Program-made: the position numbers and the translations under genes | In this document: piece by piece, positions 1-11,663 of the stretch | Layout of the letters: each line of letters begins with the position of its first letter | How positions within the stretch are numbered: the stretch's first letter is position 1 | The notes under the pieces: generated by a model | What the model saw: the letters and a program-made list of their open reading frames with translations, nothing else | The model's database searches: none | What the model was told of the DNA's origin: nothing | DNA from: Bedellia somnulentella | Lineage: Eukaryota > Arthropoda > Insecta > Lepidoptera > Bedelliidae | Length of the DNA stretch: 64,000 nt | Assembly (NCBI GenBank): GCA_963576735.1 | Contig: OY755191.1 | Location: forward strand, 13,979,608-14,043,607 | Direction: 5' to 3'

Positions 1-105
1 TATTTATGCTACCTTTTTTCCTACTCATCATCCAAGTGGCTGTAGAATTTTCAATTCTAGAGCTCTGTCTACCCCTTTTTGTGATTTATAGTCGTGGATA
101 TATCT
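1..105 (+). repeat. SINE-T, 3' part
   Basis: Enters at the window edge; ends TAGTCGTGGATATATC without a TATG tail. Confidence 0.6.
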
Positions 106-240
106 TAATGGATCGCAAAAGACACATACAGGTTAGCGAAAAATTTGGTGTAGAATTATCGCGGGTTTTGAACCCGGACTTGATACAGCACTATGCAGTT
201 TATAGATACCATGACTTTCATATTCAAACTCTTAGATTTT

Positions 241-491
241 ACATACATACATGCATACATATACTCACGGCTATAAATCCCTAGATGGGGTAGCCAGAGC
301 TAAGGAATCAGAAATTCCTCAGCCACTTTTGGAAATGTGAGTGGGGAAAAGATGGTAAAAGTAAAGGTTGTTGGTGATGGGTCTCCAACCGCATCGCCCA
401 AAAATCCCTTAAAAGCCCCAATACCGTTAGTCGCCTCTTACGTACACCCGCCGGAAGAATTGGGGTAGTGCTATGCTAAGCCGACACTACA
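241..491 (-). repeat. SINE-T, complete, subtype 1
   Basis: Full length, with tail CATACATACATGCATACATA on the left. Confidence 0.88.
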
Positions 492-1475
492 CAGCTTTAG
501 ATTTTACCTATATAATTTTCTAACAAATATGTTATTACCTTGTATCAGTTGAAAAGCTTTTTCCTCACTGGTTTTGTACAGATTACCATGATTCCAACAC
601 TTCATTCCAAATCAGTGTACATCACATACCACTGCTATTTGCCACTTTTCACTCGACACAGGATGACACTTTTAACTGGTATTCACAAAACCTGTTCGGC
701 CACTAACCACATAGTCTAAAGCACTTTATCTAGTAGGACGAAATTCTAGATTTTGGTATTGAGGTTTTTATTTTTATGACAATAGCGTATTTTGACCTCA
801 AATGTTGAGTAGTGACTGCAGGCTGAGGTAGGTAACTTTAGTTTCACCCAGCGTTGCCAGGGTGTGTGGGCAGAAATACCGTAAAATTTACCCCATTAAA
901 GTTAACGACACGACTTAATTGATGTATTATTATTGAATCTTGTCCTCATCTCTCCCGAGTCATTTTATTATAGCATGAGATATTTTTCAACCTTCAAGAA
1001 AAGAGATATCCAACCACTTCAAATAGAAATAGACCCAAAAATGATTTAGGTAACATTATAAGTTACCATTCGTTTATCATTGGCGCTAGCTTTAAAAATA
1101 CCTTTCGTATTTTTATACCCCGATTAAGTCGTAATAAACTACAAAATACGGAAAAATTAAGGTAAGGCTATATGTCTGGCAACCCAGGTTTCCCTGGCGT
1201 GCGCGCAGGCTGTTTGGTTGGTATGCGGGAGGCTGTATGTGTGCTGTAGAGAGTATGCGCACGCACACCAACGCAATAAGGCTGCATGGTTTTTGTCGAA
1301 TGTCCACAGGGCATGTTGGGCTAGGAGCGCAACGGGGCAACGTGGTACTTTTAACTGCGTGGGAATGATATTTTATTTGCCTGGGTTTTTTTTTTAATTA
1401 AACATTAAATTTTAATTATTGTTCATTGTTTTGGACATAATATAGAGGGTTTCAGGTGGTGACATGGAGATCCAA
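491..1475. other. No gene seen
   Basis: AT-rich with a GC-richer patch at 1180-1345. No conserved frame, no family recognised. Confidence 0.4.
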
Positions 1476-1570
1476 TTAAAGATAGTACAAAGATAGTAGA
1501 ACTACAAAGAGATGACCGATAGTTTCTGTCTACCCCAACGGCAACTAATATTGTGTGTATATTAATGAAA
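1475..1570 (+). repeat. RTE 3' fragment, worn
   Basis: GACCGATAGTTTCTGTCTAC, then CCCAACGGCAACTAAT. Confidence 0.6.
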
Positions 1571-1576
1571 TAATGT

Positions 1577-1825
1577 TGCCGTGTAGTGTCGGCTTAGAAT
1601 AGCACTACCCCATTTCTACCCGTGGGTGATCGTAAGAGGCGACTAAGGGTATAGGGGCTTTTTAAGTGATTTTTGGGCGATGTGGTTGGAGACCCATCAC
1701 CAAAAACGTTTATTATTATCATCTCTTCCCCAATCAACTTCCAAAAGTGGCTGAGGAATTTATCATTCCAAAGCTCTGGCTACCCCGTTAAGGGATTTAT
1801 AGCCGTTACTATATGTATGTATTAA
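1577..1825 (+). repeat. SINE-T, complete, subtype 2
   Basis: Subtype 2 reads TTCTACCCGTGGGTGATCG and CATTCCAAAGCTCTGGCTAC near its end. Confidence 0.85.
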
Positions 1826-2335
1826 TGAAATATTTATAGCCGTATATTTTTTGAGAATAAGGAATTAAATTAAACATGGCTAAGCTTTGTTTCAAAACAT
1901 AGATTTACATATAAGGCGAATAGGCCTAAAAACTTATTTTGATGAACACCTGAAAAACCATCTTTTATTTTACAATCATAACGTCACTCAACTTCCAAAT
2001 TAGAGAATTATTTTAAAATTTTAAAGTTTTGCCTACCCCTATTTGTTATTTATAGCCGTGGTTATACGTTGTTGAGTAAAAATTATAAATGTCATTTCTG
2101 GTAATCTCTCTTTCCCTGGCCTATCTTCAAAAGCTGTTCAATGCGATGTTCCGCTAAGTTCTAAAAGCACCATCCCGCCGTCTCTTTCCAACACCAGTCC
2201 TCTCATAAGTGTGAAGGAGACGACCGGCGGCAGTCAGCTCAGAAATATGGTTACATCGGAATTATAACGAGGAGGTCGTATCTGTTTAAACATGAAGTTC
2301 GGATGCCTAAACTGTCGTTGATCAAACTTTCTGTG
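1825..2335. other. No gene seen
   Basis: A partial SINE-T end near 1985-2075 (AACTTCCAAATTAG ... ATAGCCGTGGTTATACG), then unrecognised sequence with a GC-richer stretch 2160-2290. Confidence 0.4.
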
Positions 2336-2422
2336 AGATACCGGGATTCTTACATACATATATTCACGGCTGCAAACCTCAAAAGGGATAGAAAGAGCCT
2401 TTTGGAATTTGGGTTAGAAACA

Positions 2423-2532
2423 CACATACATATACTCACACCATTATTTTCGATCATGGTAGGCAGAGACTATTGATCGCCACTTTGTACGATCCTTGCA
2501 AACCTCTCTAGCTCCGTTTACATCCATCAATA
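2423..2532 (-). repeat. RTE 3' fragment
   Basis: GGTAGGCAGAGACTATTGATCG (inverted) to CCGTTTACATCCATCAAT. Confidence 0.7.
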
Positions 2533-2709
2533 TTGCTTTGGTTAGTAAATAAAAATATATGATGGTTTGTGAAAAGTCTTCAGTGATATCCAGCAAAAAT
2601 CACCGAAACGCTAGCCTTAATACCCTTAGTAGCCTCGTACGGCAACCACGGAATTAAATGGATTGGTAATTTTCCAAGCCGGCAATACACTGCTTTACTA
2701 TTTCTTCTT

Positions 2710-2822
2710 ACATAAACTCATGCCATCAGTTCCCATTGGGATAGGCAGACATTATCGATCGCCACTTTGTAGGATCCTGGCCCACCTCTGTTGCTTTATT
2801 TACATCCAACATTACCATCCAC
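2710..2822 (-). repeat. RTE 3' fragment
   Basis: TTCCCATTGGGATAGGCAGA start; deleted before AACATTACCATCC. Confidence 0.65.
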
Positions 2823-2864
2823 ATTATCTCTGTAAATTTCTTCTAGTGGTAAATTAGAGATTTA

Positions 2865-3044
2865 GAGCTATAAACTCGTCAGCCACCTTTCGAAGTTGAT
2901 AGGGGAGAAGATGGTAAAAATAAAGTATCGTTGGTGACGGGTTTCCCCAAAAACCACTTAAAAAAGCCGCATACCCTTAGTCGCCTCTTACGACACCCGT
3001 GTGGGTAGAAAGTAGTAGTGACATTTTAACAAGCACTACACGGC
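2865..3044 (-). repeat. SINE-T, subtype 3, tail lost
   Basis: Subtype 3 has the ACCCGTGTGGGTAG / CACCCGTG... variant with GGAATGTCAC-like 5' bases and a GAAGTTGATAGGGGAGAAG block. Confidence 0.7.
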
Positions 3045-3082
3045 ATTTGTTTTAAAAATAAATATTAATTTTACCAGTTTTT

Positions 3083-3216
3083 GGATGGTTGGAGACCCAT
3101 CACGAATACTTTATTTTTATCATCCTCTCCCCATAAACTTCTTCATTTGACTGACGAGTTTCTAGGTTTAAAGCTCTGGGTACACCTTTTTTGGGTTTAT
3201 GGCCGTGAGTATATAT
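3083..3216 (+). repeat. SINE-T, subtype 3, 5'-truncated
   Basis: Begins in the GGTTGGAGACCC block; ends GGCCGTGAGTATATATG. Confidence 0.7.
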
Positions 3217-3269
3217 GTAAGAAAAACAACCGTAGCTTCGGAAGATATTTGTTAAATGAATAATTAATT

Positions 3270-3345
3270 AAGATTTGACAGGATCGTCAAAGTAGCGATC
3301 AATAGTCTCTGCCTACCCCAATTAACAAGGAACTGCGTACATTTA
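3270..3345 (+). repeat. RTE 3' fragment, with GATA microsatellite after it
   Basis: AGCGATCAATAGTCTCTGCC; followed by (GATA)n at 3359-3380. Confidence 0.65.
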
Positions 3346-3356
3346 CATTATTCATT

Positions 3357-3381
3357 GGTAGATAGATAGATAGATAGATAA
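3357..3381 (+). repeat. GATA microsatellite
   Basis: TAGATAGATAGATAGATAGA. Confidence 0.9.
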
Positions 3382-4060
3382 CTCGTTTATTTATGTTAAC
3401 ATAACACCACATACAATATTAAAAACAATACATAAAGTGAAAAAAAAAACAATATTTTAAACTTAAAATTAGTGCTATGGTAACACAAACTAGGTCCTAA
3501 CTCAGTGCTTGATATTGCCAAATGGCAAAACACTGGTTTTCAGTTAAGGCCTACACTACACTACACATAATTAATTAATATATAAACAAAATAATCTGTG
3601 TCTGCCACATTTGAAGTAAACAAAATTGAATAAATAGTAAAGGAACAGACAGTAAACTAAACAAACGCACAACAAAAAAAATAAAATAAAAAACAATATC
3701 TTTTAAAATTATCTTTAAACATATTCGCTTAGTCTCAGAACATTAAATAATTAAAAGAACAAGAAAAAATTATCAGTATTCACAAATTCTCAAGTAAAGT
3801 TTCACATGAGAAAACCAAGCAATACATTTATACATTAGTTATTTTTATTATTTTTATTATTTTACTGGAAGTTTACTTGCACGTGTGAGAAAGTCTTTGA
3901 GATATTAATTTTTTGTTGATTCAGAAGGAGCGTTTTGAAGATGAAGAAGAAGAGCGGTAATGAAATGAACCAGCCACATCTCCCAGTGAAAACTTAAAAT
4001 GCCCTACCTTTATCGCCTAATTAATATCCACGCAAAAATTGTGCTATTCTAAGCCGAAAC
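3381..4060. other. No gene seen; A-rich
   Basis: Long A-rich stretch with many AAACAA/AATAAAA motifs; possibly the noncoding part of an old retroelement on the minus strand, not provable. Confidence 0.35.
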
Positions 4061-4061
4061 A

Positions 4062-4316
4062 AGACACATACATATACACACGGCCATAAATCCCAAAAAT
4101 GGGTAGCCAGAGCTTCAAAGCTAGAAACTCCTCAGCCACCTTTGGAAGAAGAGTAAGGAAAATATTGTGAATTAAAGGTTGTTGGTGATGACTCATCACT
4201 GATGAGTCTCCAACCGCATCGCCCAACAACTTCTTTAAAAGCCCCAATACCCTTAGTCGCCTCTTATAAACACCCACGGGCAGGAATGGGGTAGTGCTAT
4301 ATTAAGCCGACGCTAC
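4062..4316 (-). repeat. SINE-T with internal duplication
   Basis: GATGACTCATCACTGATGAG duplicates a few bases of the mid block. Confidence 0.75.
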
Positions 4317-4525
4317 GCATCGTAAAACAATCGATATAAGACAGTATAAGTAAATAGCAGATATAGACACATAAAAATATCTCTTAATTACAAACGTTAA
4401 CATTGTATATCTACTACGAACGTATGAAAATGCTATGCCCATCTTTGTTTCCTGGCGATCAGAGTACTCACGTTTTGCGTGGACAGTGTCATCGCCGCTT
4501 TGAACGATTACACACAAACACGCCT

Positions 4526-4852
4526 TCACGCCGTATATCCCTGAGGGGTTGGCAGAGGTACTAATAATGTATGTGTGTGAATTTCAGAGTACCCGCGTTT
4601 TGCTCGGACAGTGTAGTCACGTGATATGGGGCGGGCTTATCCCCGTTTGGTACTAATACACTGTCACATGACTAATAACAACTTAGCCATGTGGGTTTCC
4701 TCACGATGTTTTCCCTCACCGTTAACAACCACGATAAATTAACCTCACATAGGACTTTAGAAAAGACTAATTTGTATAGGCCTGACCCGGGATTTGAACT
4801 TACTCCTGTCTCTATGACGGGCGGTCGTTCTATCCATTGGACTCTCTTGGCT
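4526..4852 (-). repeat. SINE-C, diverged
   Basis: Head region shows GAACGACCGCCCGTC instead of the usual anticodon arm; tail lost. Confidence 0.8.
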
Positions 4853-4965
4853 GTCATTGTACGAATAAACTGTCACATACAAAATACAACTCAGCCTTAT
4901 GAGTTTTCTTACGATGTTTTCCCTCACCACCACACCACAACCATGGTGAATTACACATACATTCT
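4853..4965 (-). repeat. SINE-C fragment
   Basis: Middle part (TGTCACAT ... TTTTCCCTCACC) directly abutting the copy at 4526. Confidence 0.65.
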
Positions 4966-4986
4966 GTGTACTAAGTATCGGGAATT

Positions 4987-6266
4987 GGTCAATAAAACAA
5001 AAATACAAATTATTCATTTAAATTTATATCGCCTTCAAAGTAGGCCCCATCGCTTGCAATACAACATCTCCACCGCTTCACCCAGTCTTCCATACATTTT
5101 TCATAGGCTATTTGCGGTATGGCCTTTAGCTCATTCAGCGAATTTTCTTTTATGGCTTCTATCGACTCAAAACGTTTTCCTCGAAGTGGTAATTTTAACT
5201 TGGGAAATAAAAAAAAGTCAGACGGAGCCATATCAGGTGAATACGGTGCTTGGTCGAGAACTTTTGTTGAATTTTTCGCTAAAAACTCTTTCACTATAAT
5301 GGCTGTGTGTGATGGTGCATTATCATGGTGCAGCATCCATGAGTTGTGTTGTGACAAATCTGGACGTTTTCGGCGGATACTCTCACAAAAACGCTTCATG
5401 ACGCCTAAATAACATTCTTTATTCACTGTTTCTCCCTCTGGAAGGAATTCGGAGTGAACCACACTACGGTAGTCAAAAAAAACTGTCAGCATCACCTTGA
5501 TTTTGGAGCGACTTTGCCGCGGTTTTTTGGGTTTCGGCTCGTTTTCGGGACACCATTCTGAAGACTGTTGGCTTGTTTGCATATCGTACTCTAAACCCAT
5601 GTCTCGTCGCCAGTTATTATACGTTTCATAAAGGTCGGATCCGTACAAGCTCGGGAAACCATGTCTTCAGCGACATGCTTTCGCTGCGCTTTTTGAACAA
5701 AATTGAGCTCTTTTGGAACTAGTCGAGCGGCGACGCGTTTCATGCCTAAAATGTCAATGAGAATGTTGTGGACGGACTTAAAAGATATGTTCACCTCACA
5801 AGCCAACTCTCTCAGACTCATACGTCGATTTTCGAGCACTAGCTTCTTGATTCTGTCGATGTTTTCTTTGGTCGTAGCGGTTGAAGGTCTACCAGAACGA
5901 GGCAAGTCTACTACCACTTCTCGGCCTTCTTTAAAAGCCTCATACCATTCAGAAGCCCTTGTTTTCGATATACACGATTCGCCGTAGGTATTTCGCAACA
6001 TTTTTAGTGATTCACCACATGAAATATCATTTGAAACACAAAATTTAAGGCACACTCTTTGTTCAACAATATTTTCCATTGTAAAAATCGCCGAGGACTC
6101 AAAACTATGACCACATGAAATGACCAGCAAAAAATGTAGTTTAAAACAAGTTAAATAAATGACAGATCCCGCTCAAATTTTGCGCGCTAAATCAGTACAG
6201 TGCTACCAACATGCTGTAAAAAAATTTGAACGACCTCTTTTACGCAGGTCTTTTTATTGACTGACA
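4987..6266 (-). mobile_element. Mariner (DD34D) with decayed ends
   Basis: Transposase remains fill most of the span. The outer sequences GGTCAATAAAA (left) and AGTCAATAAAA (right, read inward) look like worn inverted ends. A flanking TA duplication is not clear. Confidence 0.7.
5010..6079 (-). pseudogene. DD34D mariner transposase with one frameshift
   Basis: It starts MENIVEQRVCLKFCVSNDIS at 6079 and runs through the helix-turn-helix DNA-binding half (RPSTATTKENIDRIKKLV) to IITGDETWV, the first catalytic Asp. One base is then lost in the next codon (about 5588-5592) and the frame continues EYDMQTSQQSSEW. Second Asp: LHHDNAPSHTA; third Asp: YSPDMAPSDFFLFPKLK, 34 residues later. It ends at DINLNE near 5010. 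The length (about 350 aa) is normal for mariner. Apart from the single deletion the gene is well kept. Confidence 0.9.
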
Positions 6267-6309
6267 TATCGATACTTTTTACACAGAGTAGTATAAAATG
6301 TATCGCTGT

Positions 6310-6390
6310 TAGTTTCGGCTTAGATTAGCACTACCCCATTTCTTCCAGTGGGTATTCGTAAGAGGCGACAAAGGCATAGGGCGGTGCCGT
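6310..6390 (+). repeat. SINE-T, 5' part only
   Basis: The first 80 bp, then unrelated sequence from 6390. Confidence 0.65.
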
Positions 6391-6559
6391 ATTAAGCTCG
6401 AGAGGGGCCTGTAGCAAATCCTGTCAGGGAACCCTTGGAATATAGGGTGCTCAGTACATTATCAAAAAAACTTTTCTCATTTTACAGTTGAATTTGATTA
6501 GTTAGTTAGTTAGTTAGAAATTGATTAGAAATAATACTTCTCGAAGTAATTCATCTTCA

Positions 6560-6889
6560 TACATTCCTCCTCACAGCCCATATGCGTCCCCACCAAGGGG
6601 CTCAAGCCTACCCTATATAGGGTGATTTGGCTTTAGTCCACCACGCTGGCCAATTGCGGGTTGGCAAACTAACGACTACTACAGGAATAGTAGCCGGGAC
6701 CGACGGCTTAACGTGCCCTCCGAAGCACGTAATCATCTCAATTTCCGGATAATCAGGTGATTCAATCCTGCAATATCCCTCCAGACTGGGATAAATCTTA
6801 CAAATTAAATTTGAGAGTTTACCCCCCGGGATCGAACCCGAGGCCTCCGTACTTGAAGCCAAGCGCTTACCCGCGCGACCACGGAGGCA
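6560..6889 (-). repeat. SINE-B, tRNA-headed, about 320 bp
   Basis: On the minus strand: head GCCTCCGTGGTCGCGCGGGT with B box GGGTTCGATCCCGG, then TTGTAAGATTTATCCC-like sequence, CGTTAAGCCGTCGGTCCCGG, CCCGCAATTGGCCAGCGTGG, CCCTATATAGGGTAGGCTTG and CATATGGGCTGTGA. A separate pol III SINE family. Confidence 0.85.
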
Positions 6890-7079
6890 GTATTCATGTG
6901 TACATAAAGTTATAAATCCACAGAAACTTCACCTCAACAGAGTTACAGAATAAAAAATAAAGACGTTTTCCTGACTTAGGATTCAAACCACACCTACCTG
7001 CTTAAGAGGCGGTGATGCTCCCCATTGAGAGCGATATCACGGCTTTTTAGACATAAACGTTACATAAACATAACATAAA

Positions 7080-7437
7080 CGTTCACGCCGTATATCCCCG
7101 AAGGGGTTGGCAGAGGTACCAATACTTCTAAACTCACATGGCAGCGCCATCTAGTGTCCAGAGAAGGTACCCACGTTTTGCTTAGACAGTGTACTCACGT
7201 GATAGGGGGCAGGCCTATCGCCGTTTTGTACAAATACACTGTCACATGACTAAGTACAACTTTGCCATGTAAGTTTCCTCACGATGTTTTCCCTCACCGT
7301 TAACAACCATGATAAATTAACCACACATATGACTTTAGAAAAGACAAATGGTGTAGGCCCGACCCAGGATTGGAACTCACGCCCTTCTGTTTTCGGGCGG
7401 GTGTTCTACCCACTGGACTATCATGTTATCACGCTTT
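7080..7437 (-). repeat. SINE-C, complete
   Basis: A variant with CGCCATCTAGTGTCCAGAG in the 3' third. Confidence 0.85.
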
Positions 7438-7637
7438 TTAGAATATCAGTATTAAAAAACATGTATATTTTTATAGTTGGGACTTACGTTGTATTTTTTT
7501 CTTACAAATTCATTAAACGTATTAATTTGATATAACCACAAATATGGCACATGCGAAAAGTCTTGAGCGTTGCCGTCGAATCCAAAAGCATTTTCATGGT
7601 CCACGAACACGAATTTCTCATCTCATTGACTGGTTTC

Positions 7638-7856
7638 TGTGTAGTGTCGGCTTAGAATAGCACTACCCCATTTCTTCCGGTGGATATACGTAAGAGGCGA
7701 CTAACGGTATTGGGGCTATTAAGAAATTTTTGGGCGATGCGGTTGGACACCCATCACCAACAACCTATATTTCCACTCAACTCTCCAAAAGTGGCTGAGG
7801 AATTTCTACTTCCTTAGCTCTGGCTACCCCTCTTAGGGATTTATAGCTGTGTGAGA
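7638..7856 (+). repeat. SINE-T, subtype 1
   Basis: Lacks part of the TTTTACCATC block; ends TTATAGCTGTGTGAG without TATG repeats. Confidence 0.8.
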
Positions 7857-8299
7857 AAGAATGTGGTCTAGAGAATATAAATTACGTATGTCGAAGAAAT
7901 GCCTCACCACAACACAATGGCGACATTACATTAGGCAACCAGAGAGAAAAGAACTATGTTGATACTACATCATTCAATTCAAGCGGCAATATTTATGGTC
8001 GAGGATTCCCTGATTTTAATAATACCAAAGACAAAGATTCATACATAGATGTACTAAATACCTAGATATGTTTTATACAAGGGAACCCGCGCTTACGAGT
8101 GGCACTGATTGCGGCAGTTGTACGCACGCACACCACTAGACATATATCCAAACAACACACCAAGAAATATATTTGAAATGTAAGCGAGATAGCACATTTC
8201 ATAGCAAGCGCTAAAAAGAGATAAACATATTTTCTCTGCACCGACGTGAAATATGACCTTAAGACGACCGCTTGACAAAGAATAATTTTAGATCAGATG

Positions 8300-8405
8300 C
8301 ATCAAATTACTATTTAAACAGGAATGCGCACTGGCGTCTTTAAGTGTCCTGAACAAGGATGACTAACTAGTTAACTGTGTCTCGTTTTAAGTAGGGTGAC
8401 CTTCT
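8300..8405 (+). repeat. Unnamed repeat, copy 1
   Basis: GGAATGCGCACTGGCGTCTT to TTAAGTAGGGTGACC; inverted copy at 15474-15575. Confidence 0.75.
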
Positions 8406-8701
8406 GTTCGTAAATATAATTTGACCGATTAACAAAGTTAATAAATTATTTAACTAAGTTGATAGAAGATGATAATAATTAAAACAATTAATTAAAAAGG
8501 AATAGTTAGTAAACTGCATTATAAAACATTTTCTTTGAAGTTACAACAACAACAAAAAAAACATAAACATAAGCATTATTCTGTGGCTATCACGCGTACC
8601 GCCAAAATCAACTACGCCCTCAGTTTTACGCCCCGTCCACTTCGATTGATGTCTCAAAGCCATCTCATCTGCTACTAGAACGCAAATCATTCGTGTACCT
8701 G

Positions 8702-9200
8702 ATAAAACGTATTTTTTTCAAGCATATCAAAGGCTTGAGTAGTAAATCCAGGAGAAACAGTAGTATTTTCATACCATTTTCCCAAAACTCTGGCTGGGGT
8801 GAGGAAGGGCTGTATGAAACGTACTTATACGCAGCGGGTGAATAAAAATTTAAAGTCAGTGCAAATTTTCGCAACACAGGTGGATATTTTGCTTTATATG
8901 ATGTCTTACTTTGCTTTTTGGCAATAATTCTGTTAAAAATATGTAATGTTTCTGCATTCAAATTTAATTCTGAAAATTGTTCATGAGAGATGTATGCTTT
9001 TCTATTTAAATGTTTTATTATGGCACTCATGCTGGCCACTTTTTTTGTAAGCCCTCTGTTACGTTTATTTATATTTCTGTTTCGATTTACTAGTGTTTGT
9101 TTTTGAATTAAAACTCTTGTAATACATTTTTTAAGAGCAGCTTTTCGTGGAGTTCCTAATATCGAATCAATTTCCGATACATTTTCTTTTCATTTCATTT
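8702..9200 (-). pseudogene. P-element/THAP9-like transposase fragment
   Basis: On the minus strand the reading includes a basic coiled-coil stretch (TPRKAALKKCITRVLIQKQ), then LNAETLHIFNRIIAKKQSKT and the P-element/THAP9 signature KYPPVLRKFALTLNFYSPAA. After a frameshift near 8815-8822 the other frame continues LTPARVLGKWYENTTVSPGF, then TTQAFDML, also THAP9-like. It ends at CAG|GTACAC near 8702, a possible splice donor. No THAP zinc finger or catalytic core is visible here. It could be an exon of a dead P-element or of a domesticated gene; the frameshift favours the first. Confidence 0.65.
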
Positions 9201-9423
9201 TCTTTGGCGAGGCTGCTGGGACTTCCCAAAAGTTGATTTTAAGAATGAGACCTCTAAAAAGAAATATTTCATTTAACTACAGGCTTATATTAAAATATAT
9301 TCAATTTTAAAATTAATATATACTTTACTTCTGGAGTAGGATTTGAAGACTTTGAAAAAAAATGTTCAACATCAGTAAAACTGTTTTAACAGACTAAAGC
9401 AGTATGCAAAGAATGACAAACTA

Positions 9424-9496
9424 GCAAATATATATATATAATTATTATTATTTATTTATTATTATTGCAAATATATATATATATATATATATTTGC
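9424..9496. repeat. AT-rich palindromic microsatellite
   Basis: GCAAATATATATATA arms around an ATT-rich centre, ending ATATATTTGC. Confidence 0.8.
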
Positions 9497-9565
9497 AACT
9501 TTGTGGCTAACTTGATCTATGCTACAGACATATGAACTGCATAAGTTCATATGTCCATTTCTGTT

Positions 9566-9650
9566 AGTGCCCCAATTCTGTTAGTTGCCTCTTACGTATA
9601 CCCACTGGAAGAAACGGGGTAGTGCTATTCTAAGCCGACACTACACAGCA
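9566..9650 (-). repeat. SINE-T, 5' part only
   Basis: Only the first 85 bp of the family remain. Confidence 0.65.
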
Positions 9651-9916
9651 TGACACTACATCCCATATGTAAAGATAAAATTACCTCGAAAAAAGGCAGT
9701 GCAGTTTTTTTTAAAAAGACTTCCTTTTCCGTGAACTATATTTATCGTCATCCTTAAAATGCAAAAACAAATTCTGCTTGAATTATTTGATTGCCAATCA
9801 CCTTCCTTTCCTTCTTTGCGAACAATTTCCAACCTTTTAATTCTTCGTATTTCATTTGATGGGAACCTTAAATAGTATTTTCTAATAAAGTATATTTAGA
9901 AACTTCACACCCAAAG

Positions 9917-10172
9917 CTGTGTAGTGTCGGCTTAGAATAGCACTACCCCATTTCTTCCGGTGGGTGTACGTAAGAGGCGACTAACGGTATTGGGGCTATT
10001 AAGGGATTTTTGGGCGATGCGGTTGGAGACCCATCACCAACAACCTTTATCTCACCATCTTTTCCCCACTCAACTTTCCAAAAGTGGCTGAGGAATTTCT
10101 AATTTCTGAGCTCTGGCTACCCCTTCTAGGGATTTATTGCCGTGAGTATATGTATGTATGTATGTTCACACC
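9917..10172 (+). repeat. SINE-T reference copy (subtype 1)
   Basis: Best complete example of the commonest repeat here, about 240 bp. It starts TGTGTAGTGTCGGCTTAGAA, has a mid block GCGATGCGGTTGGAGACCC and a late block AAAAGTGGCTGAGGAATTTC, and ends CTCTGGCTACCCC ... GTGAGTATATG with TATG repeats. No ORF is conserved. GGTTGGAGACCC loosely resembles a pol III B box, but no convincing A box is seen. The 3' end parallels the RTE LINE end. Subtype 1 reads TTCTTCCGGTGGGTGTACG after CCCCA. Confidence 0.9.
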
Positions 10173-10199
10173 CAAAATAATAATAACTTTAACATTTCC

Positions 10200-11440
10200 T
10201 ATCGGCCTTTACTATAGGAGAGTACACTTATAAAAATAATAAAGAAAGAAAATATTTATTCGTGACATACAAAAAACATGTTACTCACAAAAACAAATTA
10301 AAAGTACTATAAAGGAGTATACACGTAACCTCTTTATTACGAATGTCCCATCTGGACACTCTGTTTACTTTAGTCTTTGAACACGCACAATACTTCTTCT
10401 ATTTTATGACACCTTACACCTAATTTATTATAAATTATAATTAAAACGTTGAAAATGTATAATGATTACTTATGATAAGTAATCCCGTCACTTTTAGTAG
10501 TTTTTCGACTATAGTTTGTGCGAAATCTCATCACACACGACGGCATTCTCGATTATTTTGAGAAACAAACACGCCAAAACAAGTGAACGATCGCGACGGC
10601 AGCCAGTGTGCGACTAAAGTCAAGTGAGCCATTTAGCCCCCTTTATAAGTGCCACTTTTGAGCGCGCGTGACTTATCTAAGGTTTTTTATTAGATATCTG
10701 TGGATTCATAGCAATCATTTAGACAAATCTTTTTCATTAAATAAATGTATATAGTATCGTAAGAAAATCAATACCTTTTATATTTTAGTCTTATCACAAA
10801 CAGTATTTTATTTTATAATCAGTTTTTATATACATATAATTTTAATAGAGTAATAAAAGTGACTATAAGCCAGCAAACCTACGAGATATACTTTTCGTTA
10901 AGACACTTAGAACTGTTTTAGACCTGCCTAAGCAGTGATATCACAAGAAAATAAAATTAATTTCTTGACAAGTGCAAGAGTACAGCATAGTTAGTTAAAA
11001 TATTACCTAATATGAAGGCACTCAGCTTTCACGTGTGTAAATATTAAGTATTGTATATGTTGCCATCAAAGAATTATATTGTAAAAAATAAAGCTAATAA
11101 CCAAAAAACACGCGTTTGAAGCACTTCTAACTAAAAAATTAAAAATAAATCCCAGTATAAACCAAAAATTGTAATGCATAAAAATACTAGTATATTTTAG
11201 GGTACATTTTTTTTCTTTTTGGGTTTTATGGCCGTGACGTGGGAATACCTATGTATATATGTAGTCCTAAACTTACTGAAATTATTTAATCCGGGCGACC
11301 CTTATCAGGCTGAGATAAATCTTTGTACTTGTTTTATTGTCGCTGATTCTTGATAAGTGTACAAAGTTTGAATTAAATTTCTCCGTATAAATCGGGTTGC
11401 ATGCATACAAGTGAAACTTTTATAAGCGTGTTAAAAATAA
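10200..11440. other. No gene found; GC-richer patch and promoter-like motif
   Basis: Mostly AT-rich with no ORF. 10530-10680 is GC-richer. On the minus strand it holds ACTTATAAAGGGGGC (TATA-like, about 10640) about 25 bp before TCACTTGACTTTAGTCG. A short hairpin GATTACTTATGATAAGTAATC lies at 10463. A SINE-T 3' remnant is at 11205-11262. Confidence 0.35.
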
Positions 11441-11655
11441 AGAACAATGAATGTTGAGATGGTATGGGATGGGCACATAACATAGAGATGATGGATATCA
11501 AGGATGCAAAGTGCAAGGTGAAAGAGATATAAAAAGATAAATCCAGGTTATATAATTAAAATTTGACCATGGAGGATACATTTAAATCAAATAGAGAATG
11601 AGCTCAAAATCGAAAAGGCAGTCGTCCATAGTCTGCAGAATAAAAGAGCATATAT
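11441..11655 (+). repeat. RTE 3' fragment, left of the DUF7869-like transposon
   Basis: AATGTTGAGATGG ... AATAAAAGAGCATATATG; continues at 14620-14720 (GAAAAGGTTGACGAATGTAG). Confidence 0.78.
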
Positions 11656-11663
11656 GAGTCGTA

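Noticed and set aside
4691..5299. A 202-codon plus-strand frame
   Set aside because: Runs across SINE-C sequence and the antisense of the mariner transposase; no conserved content.
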